DNA of 64,000 bases from Arthrobacter caoxuetaonis (GCF_023921125.1 NZ_CP099466.1:1116001-1180000), one strand, 5' to 3'. Shown: positions 43,549-52,935, counted from the first letter of the stretch. Numbers and translations are program-made. The notes: a model not told the origin generated them from the sequence alone.

Positions 43549-44949
43549 ATGTCAACAAACACTTCCAGCGCCGAAGCTGAAAAGGCACCGGCCAACTCCC
43601 GCGGACGCGTGATCGTAGCGTCCCTGGTTGGCACTTCCATCGAGTTCTACGACTTCTATGTCTATGCGACCGCCGCAGTCCTCGTCTTCCCCGTCCTCTT
43701 CTTCCCGAATGCCGAGGGCGTCACCGCACTGCTGTCCTCCTTCGCCGTCTTCGGCGTCGCCTTCATCGCCCGTCCCCTTGGATCGATCGTGTTTGGGCAC
43801 TTCGGCGACAAGGTGGGCCGCAAGGGAACCCTGGTTGCGTCCCTGCTGACCATGGGCATCGCAACCTTCCTTATCGGCTGCCTGCCGACCGCGAACATGG
43901 ACGGCTGGACCTTCTGGGCCCCGGCCCTGCTGGTCGTCATGCGCTTTGCCCAGGGCCTGGCCCTCGGCGGCGAATGGTCCGGTGCGGCCCTGCTGGCCAC
44001 CGAGAACGCCCCCGCGAACAAGCGCGCCATCTACGGCACGTTCCCGCAGCTCGGCGCTCCGATCGGCTTCATCCTGGCCAACGGCCTGTTCCTGATCCTG
44101 AGCTTCAACCTGGCTGAAGAGCAGTTCATGTCCTGGGGCTGGCGCATTCCGTTCCTCGCCAGCGCCGTGATGGTCATCATTGGCCTCTACGTCCGCCTGA
44201 AGCTGGTCGAAACCCCCGCCTTCCAGAAGGTTGTCGATTCCGGTGAAGTGAGCAAGCTGCCGCTGGCCGCTGCGTTCAAGTTCTCCTGGCGCCCGATGAT
44301 CGCCGGCACCTTCATCATGCTGGCCACCTATGTGCTCTTCTACCTGATGACCACCTTCACCCTCTCCTACGGCACCGCTGCCAAGTCGGAGGAAGAAGCT
44401 GCCGCCAAGGCGGAAGCATCCGGGAAGGCCTTCGACCCGGATACATTCGCGGCAGGCCTCGGCTACGCCCGCAACGACTTCCTGATCATGCTGATCGTCG
44501 GCGTCGTCTTCTTCGGCATCTTCACCATGGTGGCCGGCCCGCTGGCCGAAAAGTACGGACGCCGCAAGACCCTGCTCTGGGTCACGGCAGCAATCTTCGT
44601 CTTCGGCTTCACGTTCGACCCGCTGTTCGGCGGCGGCTTCGTTGGCACCATGGCGCTGCTGATCATCGGCTTCACTCTGATGGGCCTGACCTTCGGGCCG
44701 ATGGGCGCCGTACTGCCGGAGCTGTTCCCGACCAATGTCCGCTACACCGGTTCAGCCATCGCCTACAACGTTTCCTCGATCCTCGGTGCAGCTGTTGCCC
44801 CGTTCATCGCAGTGGCGCTGTGGCAGGCCGCTGACGGCAGCCCGTGGCTGGTGGGAATCTACCTCTCATCGATGGCCATCCTGACGTTCATCGCGCTGTG
44901 GGTTACCCGCGAAACCAAGGACGTGGACTACGTAAACCACTCCAGCTAG
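43549..44949 (+). CDS. MFS transporter, metabolite:H+ symporter (MHS) type
   Basis: A 466-residue protein with 12 membrane segments. The opening GTSIEFYDFYVYATAA and the loop 2-3 motif GDKVGRKGTLVASL, plus RFAQGLALGGEWSGA, are signatures of the MHS group (ProP, ShiA, KgtP, CitA). Such transporters bring in organic acids, osmolytes or aromatic acids with protons. Two palindromes just upstream suggest substrate-responsive control. No catabolic genes adjoin it, so the substrate is open. Confidence 0.9.
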   Translation: MSTNTSSAEAEKAPANSRGRVIVASLVGTSIEFYDFYVYATAAVLVFPVLFFPNAEGVTALLSSFAVFGVAFIARPLGSIVFGHFGDKVGRKGTLVASLLTMGIATFLIGCLPTANMDGWTFWAPALLVVMRFAQGLALGGEWSGAALLATENAPANKRAIYGTFPQLGAPIGFILANGLFLILSFNLAEEQFMSWGWRIPFLASAVMVIIGLYVRLKLVETPAFQKVVDSGEVSKLPLAAAFKFSWRPMIAGTFIMLATYVLFYLMTTFTLSYGTAAKSEEEAAAKAEASGKAFDPDTFAAGLGYARNDFLIMLIVGVVFFGIFTMVAGPLAEKYGRRKTLLWVTAAIFVFGFTFDPLFGGGFVGTMALLIIGFTLMGLTFGPMGAVLPELFPTNVRYTGSAIAYNVSSILGAAVAPFIAVALWQAADGSPWLVGIYLSSMAILTFIALWVTRETKDVDYVNHSS

Positions 44950-44967
44950 GTCTTACTGCTGGTAAGC

Positions 44968-45001
44968 AAAAGGCCCGGATCCATGTGGATCCGGGCCTTT
45001 T
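44968..45001. terminator. Bidirectional terminator between transporter and accA genes
   Basis: A perfect 16-bp inverted repeat (AAAAGGCCCGGATCCA and its complement) with a 2-nt centre, flanked by A and T runs, lies between the convergent transporter and carboxylase genes. Confidence 0.85.
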
Positions 45002-45035
45002 GCGTTCTTGCGGGTGTGCTGTTCTAAACGCCGTC

Positions 45036-46820
45036 CTAGTCCACGATGGCAGCGATGACAGCACCCGCTGAGACGGTGGCTCCCGGCAGTGCCGTGAGAC
45101 CGGTGACGGTGCCGGCCTTGTGGGCGGTGAGCGGCTGCTCCATCTTCATGGCTTCCAGCACCACCACCAGGTCCCCTTCCGCGACGACGGTCCCGTCTTG
45201 GACGGCGACCTTCACAATGGTTCCCTGCATGGGGGACGTCAGCTCATTGCCCGTTGCCGCCGCGGATGACGTCCGGGCGCGGCCTTTGCGCTGCTTGCCG
45301 TTGACCGGGGCAGCGCTGCGTCCGTTCGACGGCGCCAGGCCGGCCGGCAGCACGACCTCAAGCCGTTTGCCGCCCACCTCCACGGTGTGGCGCTGGCGTG
45401 CGCCGTCGTCGTCGTTCCCGTTGGCCGGTTCCCCGGACCAGGGCTCAATGGTGTTGTTGAACTCAGTCTCGATCCAGCGGGTGTGAACACTGAACGGACC
45501 CTGCTCCGGTGCGAACGCGGGATCGGCGACGACGGCGGCGTGGAACGGCAGCACAGTCGGCAGGCCGGTGATTTCCATTTCCTTCAGGGCACGGCGCGCA
45601 CGCTGGAGGGCCTGGGTGCGGGTGGCTCCGGTGACGATCAGCTTGGCAAGCATCGAATCGAAGTTCCCGCCCACCGTCTCGCCGGCTTCGATGCCGGAAT
45701 CGACCCGCACGCCGGGGCCCGTGGGCAGGCGCAGGGTTTCCACTGTGCCGGGGGAGGGCATGAAGCCGCGCCCGGCGTCTTCGCCGTTGATGCGGAATTC
45801 GATGGAGTGGCCCCGGATTTCGGGGTCGGAGTAGCCCAGTTCTTCACCGCGGGCGATGCGGAACTGCTCGCGCACCAAGTCGATGCCGGTCACTTCCTCG
45901 GAGACCGGATGCTCAACCTGGAGACGGGTGTTGACCTCGAGGAAGGAAATGGTGCCGTCGGTGCCCACGAGGAATTCGCAGGTACCGGCACCCTGGTACC
46001 CGGCTTCGCGCAGCAGGGCCTTGGAAGAGTCGTACAGGGCGCGGACCTGGTCCTCGGTGAGGAAGGGGGCCGGGGCTTCTTCCACCAGCTTCTGGTTGCG
46101 GCGCTGCAGGGAGCAGTCGCGGGTCGAAACGACGACGACGTTGCCGTGCGCGTCGGCCAGGCACTGTGTCTCGACGTGGCGCGGGGCATCGAGGAAGCGT
46201 TCGATGAAGCACTCGCCGCGGCCGAAGGCAGCAGTGGCTTCGCGGACGGCGGAGTCGTACAGTTCGGGGATCTCTTCCAGGGTGCGGGCCACTTTGATGC
46301 CGCGTCCGCCGCCGCCGAAGGCCGCCTTGATAGCCACGGGCAGGCCGTACTCCTGCGCGAAGGCAAGGACTTCGTCCGCGCTGGATACGGGATCCGGCGT
46401 TCCCGGAACCAGGGGAGCGCCGACCTTAGCTGCAAGATGCCGGGCCTGGACCTTGTCTCCGAGCTGGTCGATGGCTTCGGGGGAAGGCCCGATCCAGGTC
46501 AGTCCGGCGTCGATGACCCGGCGGGCGAACGCGGCATTCTCAGACAGGAAGCCGTAGCCCGGGTGGATGGCGTCCGCCCCGGCGCGGACAGCCGCGGCCA
46601 GGATCTTGTCCATGTCCAGGTAGGACTCTGCGGCAGTGCTGCCGCCCAGGGCGTACGCCTCATCGGCAAGGCGGACGTGCAAAGCGTCCAGGTCCGGGTC
46701 GGCGTAGACGGCTACAGTCGCGATGCCTTCGTCGCGTGCGGCCCGGATAATCCGGACGGCGATCTCTCCGCGGTTGGCAATCAGGACCTTCCCCAGCGGG
46801 GCGGCGGTGTTCTGGCTCAT
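45036..46820 (-). CDS. Acyl-CoA carboxylase alpha subunit (biotin carboxylase plus BCCP)
   Basis: A 594-residue fused subunit. The biotin carboxylase part (1-~450) has [11 protein letters not shown], the ATP-grasp loop [25 protein letters not shown] and [15 protein letters not shown] linker follows and then the carrier domain with EAMKMEQP, biotinylated at Lys559. This AccA3-type chain carboxylates biotin for acetyl- and propionyl-CoA carboxylases with the beta and epsilon subunits encoded at 52.7-54.5 kb. The start could be ATG 46820 (12 bases from AAAGGAG) or GTG 46829 (3 bases). BirA, which attaches the biotin, is at 55742. Confidence 0.95.
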   Translation of the reverse strand: MSQNTAAPLGKVLIANRGEIAVRIIRAARDEGIATVAVYADPDLDALHVRLADEAYALGGSTAAESYLDMDKILAAAVRAGADAIHPGYGFLSENAAFARRVIDAGLTWIGPSPEAIDQLGDKVQARHLAAKVGAPLVPGTPDPVSSADEVLAFAQEYGLPVAIKAAFGGGGRGIKVARTLEEIPELYDSAVREATAAFGRGECFIERFLDAPRHVETQCLADAHGNVVVVSTRDCSLQRRNQKLVEEAPAPFLTEDQVRALYDSSKALLREAGYQGAGTCEFLVGTDGTISFLEVNTRLQVEHPVSEEVTGIDLVREQFRIARGEELGYSDPEIRGHSIEFRINGEDAGRGFMPSPGTVETLRLPTGPGVRVDSGIEAGETVGGNFDSMLAKLIVTGATRTQALQRARRALKEMEITGLPTVLPFHAAVVADPAFAPEQGPFSVHTRWIETEFNNTIEPWSGEPANGNDDDGARQRHTVEVGGKRLEVVLPAGLAPSNGRSAAPVNGKQRKGRARTSSAAATGNELTSPMQGTIVKVAVQDGTVVAEGDLVVVLEAMKMEQPLTAHKAGTVTGLTALPGATVSAGAVIAAIVD

Positions 46821-46917
46821 GAAATGCACTGGCTCCTTTGATCTGTTCGGAGCCTAGCGCGATTTTGTCGTGTCCCGCCATAAACCGTGCTGTTTCTGCG
46901 TGGGGCGGCGGGTTTAG

Positions 46918-46934
46918 TTGTGGGGACCCTACAA
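46918..46934. promoter_or_regulatory. Palindrome upstream of the alpha-subunit gene (acc-box 1)
   Basis: TTGTGGGGACCCTACAA, 7 of 8 pairs symmetric, about 98 bp upstream of the alpha-subunit start. Its reverse complement matches the palindrome before accD (54667-54681) at 13 of 17 positions. It is a candidate operator for common control. Confidence 0.55.
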
Positions 46935-47007
46935 CGAGGTCTTCCGCTGGGTGGTTCGGAAGGATGGTTCAGCGGGACGCCGAGTGGACGCGAACGGGAC
47001 GTCCGCC

Positions 47008-47970
47008 TCACAAGACACCTTGCTCGCGGACCCATCCTCCAAGGCGCAGGCCCCGGGCGACTATTGGCGCCACCCACGCGGAGCCGCGGCGCATATCCAC
47101 TGCCGAGACCTTGACCTGATGCCATCCGAGCTCACTGACGAGCAGGTCACGGTTGTGGTCCTTCATCTGCTGCTTTGGGGTCAGGTGATGCGCGCCGTCA
47201 TACTCCACGCAGGTGCGGAATTCCGGACAGCCCAGATCAGTCCACAGGACAGGCCTCCCGGCCGCGTCCAGCAGCGGCATGTTCGGACGGAACTCCGGCA
47301 GTCCGGCGTCGTGCAGCATGAGCCGGAGGTATGTCTCGGGCGGGGAGTCCACGCCAACGCGCACCAGATCAAGGGCTCGACGGGCAGTTCGTATGCCCGG
47401 AATCCACCTCAGGCCGTTGACGTAGCTGCGCAGTTCCTCCAGACCCAGAACGGCATGACGGACCTGGCCATAGCTGCGTCCATGCTCTGAGACGAGCCAG
47501 TCGCCGGCTGCGGTGAGATCGGGCAGATCCAGGATCCGGGCGAGGTCGGCAAAGGTGCGCGCTTCAGACGTGAGCCGGAGCCCCGGCGCGGGTTGGACGA
47601 CGTCGAAGTCCTCCAGGCGTGACCGGTGGCTGCGGATGTGCCTGCGGGTGGTACTCGCGGCGTTCGGAGGGCGGGTGAGATGCAGGAATGATTCGTTCCG
47701 GTACGACGGCGGCAGCGGGATGCCGTGGAGCCTCGCCGCAGTCGTGTGGCTGAGGACGGCGTCGGGGAAAAGCTCAAGATAGGGTCGGCAGCTTGCAGCC
47801 AGCTCAGCAGGCGTCCCCGTGGTCTTCGTGTTCTTCGGTACCCGGATTCCACGACTGGGAATGCGCAGATCTGAGCCGCGCAGCCGTCCGGGTGTGACAC
47901 CAAGGCTCAGTGCCTGCTCAACCAGAAAGGGATCAGACAGTGGATGTGGAAGGGGCCGGGGTGTGCGCAT
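47008..47970 (-). CDS. AbiEi-like N-terminus with PD-(D/E)XK (DUF559-like) nuclease domain
   Basis: A 320-residue protein. The N-terminal part (LGVTPGRLRGSDLRIPSRGIRVPKN, then HTTAARLHGIPLP) has the winged-helix and cap pattern of AbiEi-type antitoxin-like proteins that are common as singletons in actinobacteria. The C-terminal ~115 residues look like a Vsr/DUF559 nuclease: SPPETYLRLML, LWTDLGCPEFRTCVEYDG (Asp then Glu-x-Asp) and a later QVKVS. Those acidic residues are in the right order for a PD-(D/E)XK site. No toxin partner is adjacent. It lies in the carboxylase region beside repeat arrays. The function is unknown. Confidence 0.72.
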   Translation of the reverse strand: MRTPRPLPHPLSDPFLVEQALSLGVTPGRLRGSDLRIPSRGIRVPKNTKTTGTPAELAASCRPYLELFPDAVLSHTTAARLHGIPLPPSYRNESFLHLTRPPNAASTTRRHIRSHRSRLEDFDVVQPAPGLRLTSEARTFADLARILDLPDLTAAGDWLVSEHGRSYGQVRHAVLGLEELRSYVNGLRWIPGIRTARRALDLVRVGVDSPPETYLRLMLHDAGLPEFRPNMPLLDAAGRPVLWTDLGCPEFRTCVEYDGAHHLTPKQQMKDHNRDLLVSELGWHQVKVSAVDMRRGSAWVAPIVARGLRLGGWVREQGVL

Positions 47971-48151
47971 TGCCCGTTTCTACCCTGTACGTGCATCTCC
48001 TGCTTGAGTTATCCACAGTCGCGGCGTTCTGCGGCGTTCTGCGGCAACCCGGCAGCGTCCTGCCGCCCGGAGCGCTGTGTGTCGAAAGGGGTCGCTGGGC
48101 CTGGTGTCGAGGTACATGAAGCTCCCGTACCCTGTGGCCCTGTCCGCCCAT

Positions 48152-48330
48152 CCTTTGCTGCAATAACGCAGGTTTGAGGGCTCCCCGGGATCTGTTGCTG
48201 CACTAACGTCGCTTTCGCGTGCTCTGAGCGACGGCAGTGCAGCAACGGATGAGTCGAGGGCAGGCTAAGCAGCCGCAGTGCAGCAGAAGACTCGTGGAGC
48301 AGGGGCTAAGCGGCTGTAGTGCACCAATAG
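48152..48330. repeat. Palindromic array of motif B, second locus
   Basis: Reverse copies at 48152-48170 and 48194-48216, forward copies starting at 48228, 48269 and 48310, exactly 41 bp apart. The first reverse copy shares 17 identical bases with a forward copy at 22427. The forward copies drift (GCAGTGCAGCA, GTAGTGCACCA). The order reverse-reverse-forward-forward-forward is the same as at 22311-22482. Confidence 0.78.
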
Positions 48331-48376
48331 ATGACGGAATGCCTTCTGGCGCGGAACCCCTGGCGTCGGCGAAAAG

Positions 48377-48440
48377 GACGTTATCTCCCCGAAGGTTGGC
48401 AGGAGAAGGCGCTAAGCGACGTTATCTCCCCGAAAGTTGC
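48377..48440 (+). repeat. Two forward copies of motif A, second locus
   Basis: GACGTTATCTCCCCGAAGGTT and GACGTTATCTCCCCGAAAGTT, 41 bp apart, joined by a linker ending GGCGCTAAGC. The first copy is identical over 21 bases to 22086-22106, 26 kb away. Confidence 0.82.
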
Positions 48441-48499
48441 GGGGAGGGGGCGCCGCCGGGCAACGGCCCCCGGCGCAAGGCACCAACCGCCACCAAGGG

Positions 48500-49129
48500 C
48501 TACTTCCAGAGCGACGTCACGCCGACGCCGGCGCTGGCCAGCAGGTGGCGCAGCGTGGACACGGACAGACCGACGACGGCATGCGGATCGCCGACGACCT
48601 TCTCGATGAACGCCCCGCCCAGGGAATCGATGGTGAAGGACCCCGCCACGGCAAGCGGCTCTCCGGTGGCAATGTAGGCCTCGATCTCGTCGTCGAGGAG
48701 CTTCGCAAAGTGCACCTCGGCCGAGCTGACCGCGCCGAGGGTCGCTCCGGAGCCGTCCTCGTCGGTGTCGCGGCAGTCCACCAGCCAGTGGCCCGTGTGG
48801 AGCACACCGACGTTCCCGCTCATCCGCCGGATGCGTTCGCGGGCAATCTCCGGTTCCCAGGGCTTTCCGTGGGCTTCGCCGTCGAACTCGAACACGGAGT
48901 CGCAGCCGAGGACAAGGGCGCCGTCGGCCTCAGGGAGGGAAGCGACAGCTTCAGCCTTGGCCCGGGCCAGCAGCAGTGCCGTGTCATGGGGATCGGTCAG
49001 CCCGTAGCGGGCCGTGACAGCGTCTTCATCGACATCGGACACGAGCACGCGGTGGGCGATGCCGGCATTGTCCAGGAGCTTGGTGCGGGCAGGGGAGGCG
49101 GAAGCAAGGATTAGCGTCAGGTCAGTCAC
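48500..49129 (-). CDS. maf: Maf family nucleoside triphosphate pyrophosphatase
   Basis: A 209-residue Maf/YhdE protein. LILASASPARTKLLDNAGI carries the phosphate-binding Ser and Arg, GCDSVFEFDGE and the following KPW region complete the nucleotide pocket. These enzymes hydrolyse non-canonical or modified nucleotides such as dTTP/UTP analogues and are linked to septum inhibition. In actinobacteria maf usually lies beside the accD and accE genes, as it does loosely here. The GTG start is the only reasonable choice. Confidence 0.93.
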   Translation of the reverse strand: MTDLTLILASASPARTKLLDNAGIAHRVLVSDVDEDAVTARYGLTDPHDTALLLARAKAEAVASLPEADGALVLGCDSVFEFDGEAHGKPWEPEIARERIRRMSGNVGVLHTGHWLVDCRDTDEDGSGATLGAVSSAEVHFAKLLDDEIEAYIATGEPLAVAGSFTIDSLGGAFIEKVVGDPHAVVGLSVSTLRHLLASAGVGVTSLWK

Positions 49130-49171
49130 GCATCCCAGCCTAATGTGCCGGGCTGGCAGGCACCGAAAAAA

Positions 49172-49205
49172 GGAATGGCCGCTCCGGCGTCGGAGCGGCC
49201 ATTCC
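49172..49205 (-). terminator. Intrinsic terminator of the dicarboxylate symporter gene
   Basis: A perfect 15-bp stem (GGAATGGCCGCTCCG and complement) with a GCGT loop, followed on the minus strand by six T residues, begins 26 bases after the symporter stop. Confidence 0.88.
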
Positions 49206-49230
49206 CAAAGGAAGTGCGAGTACCTGAACC

Positions 49231-50676
49231 TTACCTGCTGGCAGCCGCAGCGCCAGCACCTGATGTTGCAGGTGTATGTTCCTGTGCCGAAAGTTCAGCT
49301 TCTTCGGGATCGATTGCAGCTGAATCGTCAGCGAACGGGTCGCCGTTGCGCTTGGCGTTGTACAGCTCCGGCTGCAGCAGGCCGTTGCGCTTGGCCACGA
49401 TGGTGGGCACGACCGTCTGGCCGGCCACGTTCACCGCGGTGCGTCCCATGTCCAGGATGGGGTCGACGGCGAGCAGCAGCGCCACGCCTTCCAGCGGCAG
49501 TCCCAGCGTGGACAGGGTCAGGGTCAGCATCACGACGGCGCCGGTGGTTCCGGCGGTTGCCGCGGAGCCCAGCACGGCGACGACAACGATGAGCAGGTAC
49601 TGCCCGATGCTGAGGTCAATGCCGAAGAACTGGGCCACGAAGATAGCCGAGATCGCAGGGTAGATCGCGGCGCAGCCGTCCATCTTCGTCGTGGCGCCCA
49701 GCGGCACGGCGAAGGAAGCGTAGGCCCGGGGAACACCGAGGTTCCGCTCAGTGACGCGCTGGGTCAGCGGCAGCGTCCCCACGGAGGAACGGGACACAAA
49801 GGCAAGCTGGATGGCCGGCCAGGCTCCGGAGAACCACTGGCGGACGGAGAGTCCGTGCGCCTTGATCAGCCCCGGGTAGACCACGAACAGGACGATCGCC
49901 AGACCCACGTAGATGGCCAGCGTGAAGGTGCCCAGTGAACCGATGGTGTCCCAGCCGTAGGTGGCCACGGCACGGCCGATCAGGCCAACGGTGCCCAGCG
50001 GGGCCAGCCGGATGATCCACCACAGGACCTTCTGGATGACGGCCAGGGCGGAGGCGTTCAGGGCCAGGAACGGTGCGGCGGGCTTGCCGACCTTCAGGGC
50101 GGCAATGCCGACGGCGATCGCGATCACGAGGACCTGCAGCACGTTGAAGTTCAGGGAGGTGGTGAGGGTTTCTGTGGTGGAGGCGGTCAGGCCCAGGAAG
50201 TTGCCCGGGATGAGGCCGGTGAGGAACCCGATCCAGCTGCCGGTGCCGCCGTCGTATCCGTCCGGCGCGGTGGCGTCAGCGTTGGCACCGGGCTGCATCA
50301 GCACACCCAGGGCAATGCCGATCGCCACGGCGATCAGGGCGGTGATGGCGAACCACAGCAGGGTCTGCCATGCCAGGCGCGCAGCGTTGGAAACCTCGCG
50401 GAGGTTTGCAATCGAGCTGACGACGGCGGTGAAGATCAGCGGGACGACGGCTGCCTTCAGCAGTGAGACGTAGCTCGAGCCGATGGTCGAAAGCGTGGTG
50501 GTGAGCCAGTTGGGCTCACCGTCGACGGCGCCCATGTTCTTGGCCAGCAGGCCCAGGCCGAGGCCGACCAGCAGGGCTGCGATGATCTGCGGGCCAAACG
50601 ATGTGGCCCAGCGCGGAAGCCTGCGCCGGGTCTCGGCTGCGGCGGGGGACTGTGGGGAGGTCTGTGGTGATGTCAC
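49231..50676 (-). CDS. Dicarboxylate/amino acid:cation symporter (DAACS)
   Basis: A 481-residue symporter of the GltP/DctA family with eight membrane helices and two hairpins. The HP1 serine-rich loop is FVSRSSVGTLPLT, the NMDGT-like motif reads TKMDGCAAIYPA, and HP2 contains ATAGTTGAVVMLTLTL. The asparagine of NMDGT is replaced by lysine in TKMDG, a known variant among DAACS branches. It takes up glutamate, aspartate or C4-dicarboxylates with protons or sodium. A -10-like TAGCAT ends 6 bases before the GTG and no ribosome site is seen, so the mRNA may be leaderless. Confidence 0.92.
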   Translation of the reverse strand: MTSPQTSPQSPAAAETRRRLPRWATSFGPQIIAALLVGLGLGLLAKNMGAVDGEPNWLTTTLSTIGSSYVSLLKAAVVPLIFTAVVSSIANLREVSNAARLAWQTLLWFAITALIAVAIGIALGVLMQPGANADATAPDGYDGGTGSWIGFLTGLIPGNFLGLTASTTETLTTSLNFNVLQVLVIAIAVGIAALKVGKPAAPFLALNASALAVIQKVLWWIIRLAPLGTVGLIGRAVATYGWDTIGSLGTFTLAIYVGLAIVLFVVYPGLIKAHGLSVRQWFSGAWPAIQLAFVSRSSVGTLPLTQRVTERNLGVPRAYASFAVPLGATTKMDGCAAIYPAISAIFVAQFFGIDLSIGQYLLIVVVAVLGSAATAGTTGAVVMLTLTLSTLGLPLEGVALLLAVDPILDMGRTAVNVAGQTVVPTIVAKRNGLLQPELYNAKRNGDPFADDSAAIDPEEAELSAQEHTPATSGAGAAAASR

Positions 50677-50869
50677 CGTTCGATGCTAGACGGCATCTAT
50701 TACCAGAGCGTTTTCGGTATTGCGAAATGTTACGCATCAGCGGACGCCGGGGCCTTGGGATTGCTGGGTGGACAAGCGTTCTGTGGCGCCGGGCCGCGGA
50801 ACAGAATTCCTATTCCCGCGCGCACTGTGACGATTGTCCCATCCGGGAGGGTGGGTGCAGGCAGCAAAA

Positions 50870-50898
50870 ACGCCCGGCCGGAGTGCCCGGCCGGGCGT
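50870..50898 (-). terminator. Terminator of the DUF885 gene
   Basis: An 11-bp perfect stem (ACGCCCGGCCG / CGGCCGGGCGT) with a 7-nt loop, followed on the minus strand by a short T run. It lies beyond the tandem duplications at the end of the DUF885 gene. Confidence 0.7.
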
Positions 50899-50908
50899 CA
50901 GAGTCCAC

Positions 50909-50968
50909 GCTGGTTATCCAGAATGCAGGCTAGTTATCCAGCAGGGCAGGCTAGTTATCCAGCAGGGC
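50909..50968. repeat. Tandem 21-bp duplication of the DUF885 gene end
   Basis: The last codons and stop of the DUF885 gene (CTAGTTATCCAGCAGGGC at 50951-50968, read on the plus strand) are repeated exactly at 50930-50947 and in degenerate form at 50909-50926. Confidence 0.85.
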
Positions 50969-52669
50969 GCGGCGCAGCGTGTCCAGGCCGACCGAGCCCA
51001 GGCTCAGTGCGCGCGTGTGGAAGGCCTTTGCATCGAAGGAGTCGCCCTCGCGGCTGCGGACTTCGTCGCGGATCTGCTCCCAGAGCCGCTGGCCCAGCTT
51101 GTACGCCGGTGCCTGTCCCGGCCAGCCCAGGTAGCGCGTGAACTCGAAGTTCAGCTGCCCTTCCGAGATTGCAATGTTCTGCTTCAGGAAGTCGTAGCCC
51201 TTCTCCGGGGTCCAGGTGCCCGAACCCCAGCGCTCGGGGACCTCCAGTTCCAGGTGGACGCCGATGTCGAAGACGACGCGGGCTGCGCGCATGCGCTGCG
51301 CGTCCAGCATGCCCATCCGGTCTCCGGGATCGTTCAGGTAGCCGAGTTCCTCCATGAGGCGCTCGGCGTACAGTGCCCAGCCCTCGCCGTGGCCGGAGAC
51401 CCAGCAGACGTTGCGGCGCCAGCTGTTCAAGGTGTCCCGGGCAGCGGTTGCGGTGGCAATCTGCAGGTGGTGGCCCGGAACGCCCTCGTGGTAGACCGTG
51501 GTGGTTTCCTTCCACGTGGTGAAGGTGTCTTCGCCTTCCGGTACGGACCACCACATGCGGCCGGGCCGGGAGAAGTCCTCGCTCGGACCCGTGTAGTAGA
51601 TGCCGCCCTCATTGGTGGGGGCGATCATGCACTCGAGCTTGCGCATGGGACCGGTGATCTCGAAGTGGCTCTGCGACAGTTCCTCGACGGCCCGGTCGGA
51701 GAGTTCCTGCATCCAGGCCTGCAGTTCACGCGTGCCGTGCAGCTGGCGCTGGGGATCGGCGTCGAGCAGGTCCATTGCTTCGCGGACTGAAGCGCCTTCC
51801 TTGATCTGGTTGGCCACCTCTTCCTGTTCAGCGATGATGCGGTCCAGTTCCGCGACGCCCCAGGCGTAGGTCTCCTCCAGGTCGACGGCCGAGCCGAGGA
51901 ACTGGCGGGAGAACAGCGCGTAGCGCTCAGCGCCGACGGCGTCCTTCTCCGGAGCCTGCGGGAGCAGCTCTCCGCCGAGGAAGTCAACGAGCGAGCGGTA
52001 GGCGGCACGGGCGCCGTCGGCGTTCCGGCGCAGCGAGGCCTTGAGTGCGTCGGGCAGTTCCGAGCCGTCCGGCAGCGATGCGTCGGCCGCGAACGAATCG
52101 AAGAATCCGCCTTCTTCGGCATACTTGCCGGCCTGCTCCATCACGATCGAGACCTGGCGGCGGGCGGCGACCAGGCCGCGCTCGGCCCCGCTGCGCAGGG
52201 AAACGATGTACCCGGCGACGGCGTCGGGAAGGTTGTGCAGGCGGCCGGAGATGTGCTCCCAGGCCTCGACGGTGTCGGTGGGCATCAGGTCGAAGACCGC
52301 GCGGATGTCCTGTGCCGGGGAAGCGATGTTGTTCAGGTCGGCCAGGTCCCAGCCGGATTCATGGATCTCCAGGGCGAGGCCCAGCCGCTCACGCATGGCG
52401 TCAAGGGTGACGGCATCAACGTCGTCAACGGGCTGCAGGTCCTCAAGCCGCTCAAGGGTTTCGCTGATTGCTTCGGCGGTGGATACGAGTCCTGCCGGCG
52501 AGTAGTCCGCGTATTCGGTCTCGTGCCCGGGGATGCCGAGCGAAGTGGCGAAGGACGGGTCCAGCCGCAGCAGGTTCTCGGTGAAAGCTTCGGCGACGGC
52601 GTCGATTGCAGTTGGCGTGCGCGAACCGGCGTTGGACAGGGAATCTGATGAAGTTGTCTGTTCAGTCAC
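50951..52669 (-). CDS. DUF885 family zinc-peptidase-like protein
   Basis: A 572-residue protein with no signal peptide. The family signature YHEGVPGHHLQ (residues ~391-401) is the HExxPGHH variant of a zinc-peptidase motif, and a second acidic cluster WALYAERLMEELG follows about 40 residues later, the expected third ligand region. DUF885 proteins are thought to be M1- or M3-like carboxypeptidases or dipeptidases, and few have been tested. It is 18 bp downstream of the accE stop region on the opposite side of a terminator-free gap, so it may follow accD-accE in one transcript. Confidence 0.85.
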   Translation of the reverse strand: MTEQTTSSDSLSNAGSRTPTAIDAVAEAFTENLLRLDPSFATSLGIPGHETEYADYSPAGLVSTAEAISETLERLEDLQPVDDVDAVTLDAMRERLGLALEIHESGWDLADLNNIASPAQDIRAVFDLMPTDTVEAWEHISGRLHNLPDAVAGYIVSLRSGAERGLVAARRQVSIVMEQAGKYAEEGGFFDSFAADASLPDGSELPDALKASLRRNADGARAAYRSLVDFLGGELLPQAPEKDAVGAERYALFSRQFLGSAVDLEETYAWGVAELDRIIAEQEEVANQIKEGASVREAMDLLDADPQRQLHGTRELQAWMQELSDRAVEELSQSHFEITGPMRKLECMIAPTNEGGIYYTGPSEDFSRPGRMWWSVPEGEDTFTTWKETTTVYHEGVPGHHLQIATATAARDTLNSWRRNVCWVSGHGEGWALYAERLMEELGYLNDPGDRMGMLDAQRMRAARVVFDIGVHLELEVPERWGSGTWTPEKGYDFLKQNIAISEGQLNFEFTRYLGWPGQAPAYKLGQRLWEQIRDEVRSREGDSFDAKAFHTRALSLGSVGLDTLRRALLDN

Positions 52670-52687
52670 ATGCCCGAGCCTAACGTG

Positions 52688-52935
52688 TCAGCGGTAGGTG
52701 CGCCGCCACGAGCCCGGCCCCGGAGCAGGCGTCAGGCTCAGCTGGCGGCGCCTTGTCCACGCCCTGCGGGTCGTTGCCGGATCGCGCAGCACAGGCGCCG
52801 CGGAGTCCGGTGCACCCGCGCCCAGTCCCAGCACGACGGCGGTCAGTGCCGCCAGTTCCTCGTCCGTGGGACTGCCTGTGAGAACCTGCAGCAGCGGCTG
52901 GATTGCCGGTTCGAAGTCCGGTTCACCGACGATGC

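Larger units (their letters stand above)
47971..48499. other. 529-bp intergenic region with repeat arrays, no gene
   Basis: Between the nuclease-like gene and the end of maf no coding sequence is convincing. It contains one perfect DnaA-box-like TTATCCACA (48009-48017), a short tandem of GGCGTTCTGC (48022-48046), a motif B array (48152-48330) and two motif A copies (48377-48440). Confidence 0.7.

Noticed and set aside
48009..48017. Perfect DnaA box TTATCCACA.
   Set aside because: Only a single box, with no dnaA, dnaN or box cluster nearby, so it is not evidence for an origin.
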